From Corynebacterium sp. HS2168-gen11 (GTDB lineage Bacteria; Actinomycetota; Actinomycetes; Mycobacteriales; Mycobacteriaceae): a stretch of DNA of 64,000 bases. This document shows positions 56,990-64,000 of the stretch, piece after piece; within the stretch, counting starts at the first letter, position 1, and each line of letters begins with the position of its first letter. The position numbers were made by a program, and so were the translations under genes. Below the pieces are notes generated by a model. It had not been told where the DNA came from. It saw only the letters and a list, made by a program, of their open reading frames with translations, and made no database searches. The stretch covers positions 1 through 64,000 of the forward strand of contig NZ_JANUXR010000009.1 of the NCBI RefSeq assembly GCF_024834075.1, in the 5' to 3' direction.

Positions 56990-57567
56990 AACGATCATAT
57001 TGTAGCCCTAGGACATACCGCCTGAGTTTCATATTCGAGGATTACACCGCGCTGCCAGCGAGCAATTGTGACGCGGTAGGAAATTGACCCAGTGTGCGGC
57101 GAGCGGCGAGAGGCGCGACGAGACATGAGAGGTGCGGCGAGAAGCGAGGCAATCAGACTCCACGCTGGAAGCTGTGGCAGACTCCTCATCGGCAGCCTCG
57201 GAAGCTGCGGCAGACCCTTGAGTAGGTGGGTAGGGGGTATGGAAACTTAACATTGTCGATACATTATGGGGTATTTATGGTGGTAATTTGTGGGAAAATA
57301 TCGGGAATATAGTAGAGAGTATATTTGGTTAAAAATACTCAAAAACCCAGTTCAAGGCGATAAAGCATGAAGTTGCCTGTTGAAATGGTGCAAAATATTT
57401 GTAATTTTTTACAAAAACTTTAGGTGTTTGGTCGCTTCTGCGATTATTATGAAATTGACGCTTGTGACAAGTGACCCCATGCACTTGCCATTTCTGCGCC
57501 AACGTTAGGTTAGTAACAGCCGTAACAGTAGTTATGGCGTCTGTCGAATCTTGAAGGGAATACTTCC
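56990..57567. other. wag31 upstream region with GC-rich patch
   Basis: 578 bp. At 57090-57230 is a GC-rich, purine-rich patch with GCGGCGAG words and an imperfect 16-bp direct repeat (57167-57182, 57200-57215). The remainder is AT-rich and should hold the wag31 promoter. No supported ORF. Confidence 0.55.
57167..57215. repeat. 16-bp direct repeat, 33 bp apart
   Basis: GGAAGCTGTGGCAGAC (57167-57182) and GGAAGCTGCGGCAGAC (57200-57215) differ at one base. Confidence 0.75.
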
Positions 57568-58527
57568 ATGCCGCTGACTCCAGCCGATGTGCATAATGTC
57601 GCGTTCAGCAAGCCGCCAATTGGCAAGCGCGGCTACAACGAGGACGAAGTAGATCAATTCTTGGATCTCGTTGAGGATACGCTCGCGGAAATTCAAGATG
57701 AGAACGATGATCTGCGCCAACAGATTGAAGATCTGAATGCTGAACTAACTCAGGCACGTTCTGGCCAGCCACAAGCTACACCGGCAGCAGTGCCGACTGC
57801 TGATCGTGCAGCGATTGAAAAAGAACTGAAGGCCTCCTACGACAAGCAGCTTGCAGAAGCACAGCAGCGTGTTGAAAAGGCTCTTGCGGAAGCGAAGACT
57901 GCAAAGGCTGAAGCTGATGCTGCAAAGGCTGAGCTGAAGAATGCTCAGAAGCCAGTTGCCGCTGCTGCTGTTCCTGCAGGTGCAGCAGCCCCTACAGGTG
58001 CTGCAACTCCTGATACTCATATTCAGGCTGCAAAGGTTTTGGGTATGGCGCAAGAGATGGCTGATCGTCTGACCGCTGAGGCGAAGGCTGATTCTGAATC
58101 CTTGCTCACCGATGCACGTAAGGTTGCACAAAAGCAAGTTGCTGATGCAGAAGCTTCTGCAAAGGCTACCTTGGAAAATGCTCGTCAGAATGCAGCGAAG
58201 CAGGTTGCCGATGCTGAAGCAACCGCAGGTCGTTTGGTTGCTGAGGCACAAGAGAAGTCCGATAAGACTCTCACCGATGCTGCTACTCGTGCAACTGCAC
58301 AGCTGAAAGCTGCCGAAGAAAAGGCAAATGCTTTGCAGGCAGATGCTGAACGCAAGCACACTGAAATCATGGCAACTGTCAAGCAGCAGCAGAATGCTCT
58401 GGAAGCACGTATCGCTGAACTGCGCACCTTCGAGCGCGAGTACCGTACTCGTTTGAAGACTCTGTTGCAGTCCCAGCTTGAAGAACTGGAATCGCGTACT
58501 TCCGGCCATAACGACGCCGGCGAGTAA
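57568..58527 (+). CDS. wag31: Polar growth scaffold DivIVA / Wag31
   Basis: Coiled-coil protein that marks the cell poles and recruits the elongation machinery. It is 319 residues. The N-terminal DivIVA domain ([20 protein letters not shown] with [16 protein letters not shown]) is followed by a Thr/Ala/Pro linker and long Ala/Glu/Lys coiled coils at about 90-130 and 155-310. Strong ribosome site (GAAGGGAA) before ATG 57568. The position after sepF-yggT and before ileS is conserved in Corynebacteriales. Essential in mycobacteria and corynebacteria. Confidence 0.96.
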   Translation: MPLTPADVHNVAFSKPPIGKRGYNEDEVDQFLDLVEDTLAEIQDENDDLRQQIEDLNAELTQARSGQPQATPAAVPTADRAAIEKELKASYDKQLAEAQQRVEKALAEAKTAKAEADAAKAELKNAQKPVAAAAVPAGAAAPTGAATPDTHIQAAKVLGMAQEMADRLTAEAKADSESLLTDARKVAQKQVADAEASAKATLENARQNAAKQVADAEATAGRLVAEAQEKSDKTLTDAATRATAQLKAAEEKANALQADAERKHTEIMATVKQQQNALEARIAELRTFEREYRTRLKTLLQSQLEELESRTSGHNDAGE

Positions 58528-58551
58528 AATCCGCATTCGTTCGTAGACTCG

Positions 58552-58589
58552 AAGCCATATCAGATTCACATGAATTTGATATGGCTTTT
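58552..58589 (+). terminator. Terminator after wag31
   Basis: AAGCCATATCA (58552-58562) pairs with TGATATGGCTT (58577-58587), followed by TTTG. Confidence 0.8.
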
Positions 58590-58732
58590 GCGTTTGCAAT
58601 GTCAGTTCAAGTGCATCAACCACAACTTCAATCTCGCAGCACAGCACATGCATGCGAATCACGCAGTCTGCAGGCGATCTACAGTCTCTGCTCGCAATCA
58701 ACGAGATGGTGTGTACTACCTCGTGGATGCTT

Positions 58733-58761
58733 TTTTACTCATTTGACAGATAGGTTATACT
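58733..58761 (+). promoter_or_regulatory. Candidate promoter of the ileS leader
   Basis: TATACT at 58756-58761 is a good -10, with TTTTAC 17 bp upstream as a weak -35. Transcription would begin at about 58768, just before Stem I. Confidence 0.45.
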
Positions 58762-58777
58762 TTAGCTACTACAGGTG

Positions 58778-58976
58778 TTGATCCTAGCTATCACTAGGGG
58801 AATCTTTCGGAAGAACGAAATGCCAAGAGGCATTTTTATTAGAACCGAACGGGTGGGATCGTTAATTCCTTTAAAAACAAGTGGGATATTCGTTGTTGAA
58901 TATCCAAGCAGGGTGGTACCGCGCTATTGAGCGTCCCTGCAGTTCACACACAGCAATACACGTTTTTAAAGGAGTC
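58778..58976 (+). promoter_or_regulatory. T-box riboswitch (translational, Ile-specific) of ileS
   Basis: tRNA-sensing leader. An ultrashort Stem I, CCTAG (58783-58787) / CTAGG (58794-58798), has loop CTATCA, with the Ile codon ATC (58790-58792) as specifier. A hairpin at 58818-58835 and a Stem II pseudoknot-type region (58840-58866) follow. Stem III is GGATATTC (58884-58891) / 58898-58905. The T-box AGGGTGGTACCGCG is at 58910-58923, whose TGGT (58914-58917) can pair with the ACCA end of tRNA-Ile. The antisequestor helix GCAGGG (58908-58913) / CCCTGC (58935-58940). Ribosome site AAAGGAG at 58968-58974. No terminator T run, so it should act on translation, as known for actinobacterial ileS T-boxes. 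A 12-nt exact complement to the ribosome site is at 58867-58878. Confidence 0.92.
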
Positions 58977-58981
58977 ATGTC

Positions 58982-61900
58982 ATGACTGACATCGGCAAGG
59001 TCTATCCACGAGTAGACCTCACAGGAAACTCAACACGTTTTCCTGATATGGAACAAGAAGTTTTGAAGTTTTGGGCTGAAGACGGCACCTTCCAAGCTTC
59101 CTTAGATCAGCGTGACGACGCTCCAGAATACGTCTTCTATGATGGCCCACCATTTGCTAATGGTCTGCCACACTATGGTCACTTGCTTACCGGCTATGTT
59201 AAAGACATCATTCCACGTTTCCGCACCATGAAGGGTAACCGCGTGGGTCGCGTCTTTGGTTGGGACTGCCACGGTCTGCCAGCTGAGCTGGAGGCTGAAA
59301 AGCAGCTTGGTATCAAGGATAAGGGCGAAATCGAGGCGATGGGCCTTGAAAAATTCAATGAGTACTGCGCAACATCCGTGCTGAAGTACACGGAGGAGTG
59401 GAAAGAGTATGTGACTCGCCAGGCTCGTTGGGTAGATTTTGAAAACGGCTACAAGACCATGGATATGAACTTCATGGAATCTGTGATGTGGGCGTTTAAG
59501 ACTTTGTATGACAAAGGCTTGATCTACCAGGGGTTCCGCGTGCTGCCATATTCGTGGGCTGAGCATACTCCATTGTCCAACCAGGAAACTCGTCTTGACG
59601 ATTCCTATAAGATGCGTCAAGATCCAACGCTGACCGTCACCTTGCCAATTACTGGTGTCAAGGAAGGCTCTTCGGCAAATCCTGCACTTGTTGGTGCAAG
59701 CGCATTGGCCTGGACGACTACACCTTGGACCTTGCCATCGAACTTGGCATTGGCTGTGAACCCAACTGTGACCTATGCAATGGTCGAAGTTGGTGCTGAT
59801 GGCTTGGCAGAATTCGTCGGACAGCGTTTCTTGCTCGCCGAGAATCTCCTGGGTGCCTATGCGAAAGAACTTGGTGAGTACACGGTTGTGTCCACCCACG
59901 TTGGTACCGAACTCGTCGGCCTGACGTATCAGCCAGTGTTCGAGTATTTCTTGGACCATCCAAATGCATTCCAAATCATCGCTGCTGATTACGTCACCAC
60001 CGAAGACGGTACTGGTATCGTGCACCAGGCACCAGCATTCGGTGAAGACGATATGATCGCGTGCCAAGCAGCTGGTATCGACGTTGTGATCCCAGTTGAT
60101 ATGGATGGTAAATTCACCAGCTTGGTTCCAGAATATGAAGGCCAGCTGGTCTTTGACGCCAATAAAGACATCATTCGTGATCTCAAAGCCAAGCAGCGTG
60201 TGGTCCGCCATCAAACCATCGAGCACTCCTATCCACACTCTTGGCGTTCTGGCCAGCCACTGATCTATATGGCATTGCCATCGTGGTTCGTGGCAGTGAC
60301 GAAATTCCGTGATCGCATGGTTGAACTGAACCATAACGAGATCGAGTGGATGCCAGCGCATATTCGTGATGGTCAGTTCGGCAAGTGGCTCGAAGGCGCC
60401 CGCGACTGGAATATCTCCCGTAACCGCTATTGGGGTTCCCCAATCCCAGTATGGGTATCCGATGATGAAAACTACCCACGTGTGGATGTCTATGGCTCCC
60501 TCGATGAATTAGAAGCCGATTTTGGTGTGCGCCCAACCTCGTTGCACCGTCCATATATTGACTCCTTGGTACGACCAAATCCAGACGATCCAACAGGAAA
60601 GTCCATGATGCGTCGTGTTCCAGAAGTATTGGACTGCTGGTTCGAGTCAGGCTCGATGCCATTCGCGCAGAAGCACTACCCATTCGAGAACAAAGAGTGG
60701 TTCGATACCCACTCGCCATCAGACTTCATCGTGGAATACTCCGGCCAGTCGCGTGGCTGGTTCTATACCATGCACGTGCTGGCAACGGCACTGTTCGATC
60801 GACCTTCCTATAAGAAGGTTGTAGCCCACGGCATCGTGCTTGGCGACGACGGCCTGAAGATGAGTAAGTCTAAGGGCAATTATCCAAACGTCAATGAAGT
60901 CTTTAATCGCGATGGTTCCGATGCGATGCGTTGGTTCTTGATGTCTTCACCAATCTTGCGCGGCGGTAACTTGATTGTCACCGAGCAAGGTATTCGTGAA
61001 GGTGTACGTCAAGCATTGCTGCCAATGTGGAATGCATATTCCTTCTTGCAGCTGTATTCCTCCAAGCCAGCAACCTGGTCAGTTGATTCCACCGATCCAC
61101 TCGATCGTTATATCTTGGCAAAGCTGCATAACTTGGTTGCCAATACCAACGAAGCATTAACCGGTACCGATATTGCACGTGCTTGTGATGAGGTTCGTAG
61201 CTTCTGCGATGCGCTGACCAACTGGTATGTGCGTCGTTCCCGCGATCGTTTCTGGGCTGGTGACGATCAGCACCCTGAGGCCTTTAATACGCTCTACACC
61301 GTATTAGAAACCCTCACGCGTGTGACCGCTCCACTGTTGCCAATGATCTCTGAAGTGATCTGGCGTGGCCTGACAGGTGAGCGTTCCGTTCACTTGGCAG
61401 ATTTCCCTGATGCAGCAGCATTCCCAGCTGACGATGCACTGGTACGCACCATGGACGATTTACGCGGCGTATGCTCCTCGGCTTCCAGCTTGCGTAAAGC
61501 ACATAAGCTGCGTAACCGTTTGCCACTGCCAAAGCTGACCGTTGCATTGCCAGAAGCAGCACGATTGAACGAATTTGCGGCAATTCTGCGCGATGAAGTT
61601 AATGTCAAAGACGTTCAGTTTACCGATGACGTTGATTCCGTTGGCCGCTTCGAAGTTGTGGTCAATGCAAAGGTTGCTGGCCCTCGTCTTGGCGGCGACG
61701 TACAGCGTGTCATTAAAGCAGTCAAGGCTGGTAACTATGAGCGTACCGACCATGGCACCGTGCTTGCCGACGGCATTGAGCTGCAGTCAGAGGAATTCAG
61801 CGAGCGTCTGGTCGCAGCTGATCCAAAGTCCACCGCCCAAATTGATGGTGTTGGTGGCTTGGTTGTGCTCGATACCAAGGTAACCGAGGAACTTGAAGCT

Positions 61901-62140
61901 GAAGGTTGGGCTGCCGATGTCATTCGTGGTTTGCAAGACGCACGTAAGGCAGCTGAATTGGAAGTTTCCGATCGCATTACTGTGGTCTTAAGCGTTCCAG
62001 CTGAGAAGCAAGAATGGGCACTGCGCCATGCAAGCCTGATTGCCCAAGAAGTCTTGGCAACTGCATTTGACGTTGTCGTAGACGAAGTCCTCGACGTTGC
62101 AATCATCGCTGGTGTGACCGCAACACTGAAGAAGGCATAA
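58982..62140 (+). CDS. ileS: Isoleucyl-tRNA synthetase
   Basis: Class I synthetase charging tRNA-Ile in the cytoplasm, with an editing domain against Val. It is 1052 residues. The HIGH-type motif is HYGH ([16 protein letters not shown]) and KMSKS is intact ([11 protein letters not shown], about 625). Length and motif spelling place it in the eukaryotic-like IleS2 group, as in M. tuberculosis, a group often less sensitive to mupirocin. The editing domain is complete in appearance. ATG 58982 is 7 bp after AAAGGAG. Translation is expected to be controlled by the T-box leader. Terminator directly downstream. Confidence 0.97.
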   Translation: MTDIGKVYPRVDLTGNSTRFPDMEQEVLKFWAEDGTFQASLDQRDDAPEYVFYDGPPFANGLPHYGHLLTGYVKDIIPRFRTMKGNRVGRVFGWDCHGLPAELEAEKQLGIKDKGEIEAMGLEKFNEYCATSVLKYTEEWKEYVTRQARWVDFENGYKTMDMNFMESVMWAFKTLYDKGLIYQGFRVLPYSWAEHTPLSNQETRLDDSYKMRQDPTLTVTLPITGVKEGSSANPALVGASALAWTTTPWTLPSNLALAVNPTVTYAMVEVGADGLAEFVGQRFLLAENLLGAYAKELGEYTVVSTHVGTELVGLTYQPVFEYFLDHPNAFQIIAADYVTTEDGTGIVHQAPAFGEDDMIACQAAGIDVVIPVDMDGKFTSLVPEYEGQLVFDANKDIIRDLKAKQRVVRHQTIEHSYPHSWRSGQPLIYMALPSWFVAVTKFRDRMVELNHNEIEWMPAHIRDGQFGKWLEGARDWNISRNRYWGSPIPVWVSDDENYPRVDVYGSLDELEADFGVRPTSLHRPYIDSLVRPNPDDPTGKSMMRRVPEVLDCWFESGSMPFAQKHYPFENKEWFDTHSPSDFIVEYSGQSRGWFYTMHVLATALFDRPSYKKVVAHGIVLGDDGLKMSKSKGNYPNVNEVFNRDGSDAMRWFLMSSPILRGGNLIVTEQGIREGVRQALLPMWNAYSFLQLYSSKPATWSVDSTDPLDRYILAKLHNLVANTNEALTGTDIARACDEVRSFCDALTNWYVRRSRDRFWAGDDQHPEAFNTLYTVLETLTRVTAPLLPMISEVIWRGLTGERSVHLADFPDAAAFPADDALVRTMDDLRGVCSSASSLRKAHKLRNRLPLPKLTVALPEAARLNEFAAILRDEVNVKDVQFTDDVDSVGRFEVVVNAKVAGPRLGGDVQRVIKAVKAGNYERTDHGTVLADGIELQSEEFSERLVAADPKSTAQIDGVGGLVVLDTKVTEELEAEGWAADVIRGLQDARKAAELEVSDRITVVLSVPAEKQEWALRHASLIAQEVLATAFDVVVDEVLDVAIIAGVTATLKKA

Positions 62141-62164
62141 CACTCTACGTCGTTGAGGCATTAA

Positions 62165-62200
62165 AACGCCGGTCCTGAACTTTTTGTCAGGACCGGCGTT
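62165..62200 (+). terminator. Terminator after ileS
   Basis: A perfect 14-bp stem AACGCCGGTCCTGA (62165-62178) with 62187-62200. Convergent with the SGNH hydrolase gene. Confidence 0.88.
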
Positions 62201-62229
62201 GTGCTATGTCTTCAGCGATATTGAAAAAC

Positions 62230-63120
62230 TTAACGTTGCTGTATACCTAAGAATTTCAAAATGGTTTCAGCTTGATATTTGGTACCTGCTTCGTTTAAGT
62301 GCAACGGCAAGTATTTATCGCGCTCAGGCGCGTCAAGGATTGTTTTAATATAGCGCATGGAATCTGGGGCACAGGAGCCATGCCCAATAGATCCGGTATA
62401 AATATCAACATATTCTGCTCCCATCAGAGGTGCAGTGATTTTCATTGCGTCGTTCAGCGCAAGAAGATAGATACGCTGTCCAGCTGCTGGTACGGCGATG
62501 CGAATTGGGAAGCCAAAGCGATTGGTATCGACAAGACAGTTCAAATTATCTGCGCCAACATATTCTGGATACCCAACTAAGAGCACCCGAGCATGTGGTG
62601 CCAATTGATGGATGCGATCCATTGATGCAGCTAAACGACGTTGGTATTCATCGGGCGTGACAATTTCAGGGGAACCGAACAAGCCGTAATCGCGGAAACC
62701 GATCCAGGCTTCATTGCCTCCAATCGTTAAGGTGACAATTTTCGTTTGCGGGCCAAGGGCACCGTCGCGTTCGGCGGCATCGAGCAGCATTGCCATATTA
62801 GAAATGCGTGGTTGCGCGTCGGTGTCTTTTTCAATGACAGCGCCAGAGCAGGTGTAATTAGCGAATGAACGGAAATAAGGGGCGATGTGAACTGGATATG
62901 AGTTTTCTCCATGACGACATTTTTGATCCGTCGGGAGTTGCTCGTATTGCTGTTTCGTAGTGGGGTTACCGGCATAAGAATCGCCCAGTGCAACGTATTC
63001 TGCACCGCCAGCAGGAATATTTTCTGCGCCTAAGAAATGAATAGCAGTTGCTGGAGCAACGTTCGTCATGCTGGCGAGTATCACCATGATCGCCACAACG
63101 TAAGAACGTAACTTTTTCAT
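62230..63120 (-). CDS. Secreted SGNH/GDSL hydrolase
   Basis: Predicted exported esterase or lipase-like hydrolase of 296 residues. A signal peptide runs to about residue 26 (VAPATA). Block I has the nucleophile S48 in ALGDSYAG. Block III has GGNEAW. The C-terminal His is in LPLHLNEAG, where the usual DxxH aspartate is not found (L at that position). ATG 63120 with AAGGA 9 bp upstream is preferred over TTG 63129. Four other cysteines probably form disulfides outside the cell. Substrate unknown; corynebacterial relatives act on envelope esters or lipids. Confidence 0.82.
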   Translation of the reverse strand: MKKLRSYVVAIMVILASMTNVAPATAIHFLGAENIPAGGAEYVALGDSYAGNPTTKQQYEQLPTDQKCRHGENSYPVHIAPYFRSFANYTCSGAVIEKDTDAQPRISNMAMLLDAAERDGALGPQTKIVTLTIGGNEAWIGFRDYGLFGSPEIVTPDEYQRRLAASMDRIHQLAPHARVLLVGYPEYVGADNLNCLVDTNRFGFPIRIAVPAAGQRIYLLALNDAMKITAPLMGAEYVDIYTGSIGHGSCAPDSMRYIKTILDAPERDKYLPLHLNEAGTKYQAETILKFLGIQQR

Positions 63121-63456
63121 TTCAATCAATCCTTATAAAATAATTCAGAACGATAACTATTTCTGATGAATGCGGCTACTGTCTTAATACTAGCATGATT
63201 TTAGTAGTCATGGGAGATTTCTGCGCAGCTAGAGGCTATAAAAAACAGAGGTAATCCTCGCATTTGTGGTCAATCGAGACGCTTGTCGACGTTACTTTGT
63301 ACGTGTCGGGTCCTACAGCTTTGCCGCATTGGTTGTGCCAACAAGAGTGAAGCATGACGGAGAAAAACATTCAGCAATACTCACCTTGAACTGCATAATT
63401 GGAATGCAGGCTAAGGGAATATGCTGATTTAGGGCAATTGCGTTTACACTAATTTA
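63121..63456. other. Divergent region, SGNH hydrolase / transporter
   Basis: 336 bp without an ORF. A TACACT (63445-63450) near its end is probably the -10 of the transporter gene. Rest unremarkable. Confidence 0.45.
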
Positions 63457-63459
63457 GTG
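63445..63459 (+). promoter_or_regulatory. Probable leaderless promoter of the EamA transporter
   Basis: TACACT (63445-63450) sits six bases before GTG 63457, and no ribosome site is present. Confidence 0.4.
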
Positions 63460-64000
63460 ACTTTGAAACAGCGTCCTCAAGTGATCGCGCCTGCACTGTA
63501 TACCATCGGTTCTGGCTTAAGTACCTATACCGGTGCTGCTTTGGCATTAAGCTTATTTGCCTTATTCGAACCAAGTTTTGTGGCATGGTTACGAGTACTG
63601 TGTGCAGGGTTGATTCTGATTCTGATTTCTGGATTCAAACCGCAACTGTTACGTGGTCCGCAAGCGAAATATATTATCGCCTACGGCATCTCGATGGTGT
63701 CTATGAACGTGTGTTTTTATAACGCCATTGACTCAATCCCATTAGGAACCGCAGTTGCCATTGAGTTTCTTGGCCCAATTGTCGTCGGTGCGATAGCATC
63801 GCGGACTCCCAAGCATTTGATTGCGCTGGCCTGTTCTGCAGGTGGTGTGCTGTGTATTTCTGGCGCGCAGTGGACGCAAAACGCATCAGGCATTCTTTTT
63901 GCCTTAGGGGCAGCAACAGGGTGGGCAGTATATATTGCAATTGGTTTGCGTTTAGCGCAGCATATGAACGGCACCCAACAACAAACTCGCCAGATCTTAG
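63457..64000 (+). CDS. EamA/RhtA-type transporter, N-terminal part, cut by window edge
   Basis: Drug/metabolite transporter superfamily member resembling RhtA-like threonine/homoserine exporters. 181 residues are visible (GTG 63457 to the window end) with about six hydrophobic segments, e.g. ALALSLFALFEPSFVAWLRV, LCAGLILILISGF and AVAIEFLGPIVVGAIAS. The motif FYNAIDSIPLGTAVAIEFLG is the EamA-family half-site. Substrate cannot be told. The frame is open to base 64000, so the second EamA repeat lies outside. Confidence 0.85.
   Translation, partial: MTLKQRPQVIAPALYTIGSGLSTYTGAALALSLFALFEPSFVAWLRVLCAGLILILISGFKPQLLRGPQAKYIIAYGISMVSMNVCFYNAIDSIPLGTAVAIEFLGPIVVGAIASRTPKHLIALACSAGGVLCISGAQWTQNASGILFALGAATGWAVYIAIGLRLAQHMNGTQQQTRQIL

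Larger units (their letters stand above)
58528..58767. other. Region between wag31 and the ileS T-box
   Basis: Holds the wag31 terminator (58552-58589) and the ileS promoter near 58733-58761. Nothing else recognised. Confidence 0.55.

Noticed and set aside
57029..57253. 74-codon minus frame across the GC-rich patch
   Set aside because: Frame follows from the repeat composition; no start context or homology seen.
58743..58748. TTGACA as -35 of ileS
   Set aside because: Only 7 bp from the TATACT; with 17-bp spacing it meets no -10. The TTTTAC/TATACT pair fits better.

Overview
The window looks like a chromosomal segment of a Corynebacterium, or a very close mycolate-producing relative, with roughly half G+C as judged by eye. 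The evidence is gene content and order. The cytochrome bc1-aa3 genes (ctaC-ctaF, ctaE-qcrC-qcrA-qcrB) sit next to an LtsA-type asparagine synthetase. Two NlpC/P60 cell-wall peptidases precede pimB-glk-plsC. A class II DAHP synthase, pknL, a PknL-substrate homologue, mptA and idsA follow. The division and cell-wall cluster (mraZ to wag31) comes next, ending in ileS. No plasmid, phage, transposase, CRISPR, rRNA or tRNA gene was recognised.

Layout. 1-6.6 kb: start of the E2 acyltransferase gene (cut by the window edge), a small conserved protein, pepA, ilvE, cobT, a DUF3043 membrane protein and an IscA/ErpA-type Fe-S protein. 7-16 kb: asnB(ltsA) and the respiratory supercomplex genes. 16-26 kb: a 1.3 kb gene-free region, two NlpC/P60 hydrolases, early lipomannan and phospholipid genes, an integral-membrane acyltransferase with an unlisted 47-residue membrane protein behind it, an RNase and DAHP synthase. 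26-33.8 kb: pknL/substrate pair, mptA-idsA, an acetyltransferase, a HEPN-domain gene behind a LexA-type box, and a DUF3040 protein. 34.4-58.5 kb: mraZ-rsmH-ftsL-ftsI-murE-murF-mraY-murD, a 4 kb block with a CcdA-thioredoxin fusion (DipZ type), an ECF sigma factor and its RskA-type anti-sigma factor, then ftsW-murG-murC-ftsQ-ftsZ-pgeF-sepF-yggT-wag31. 58.7-64 kb: a T-box leader and ileS, a secreted SGNH hydrolase, and the start of an EamA transporter.

How the genes work together. Most of the window builds the envelope of a polar-growing actinobacterium: precursor ligases (MurC-F), lipid steps (MraY, MurG), flippase/polymerase (FtsW, FtsI), division ring (FtsZ, SepF, FtsQ, FtsL), polar scaffold (Wag31), remodelling hydrolases (NlpC/P60), lipomannan enzymes (PimB, MptA) and a PASTA kinase. 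The bc1-aa3 genes supply the main respiratory chain. The most noteworthy items are the dipZ-sigma-anti-sigma block splitting the division cluster, the ileS T-box with a long exact complement to its own ribosome-binding site, the LexA box inside the HEPN gene promoter, and a strongly over-represented, mostly same-orientation 12-mer (GCTTGACGACGC).
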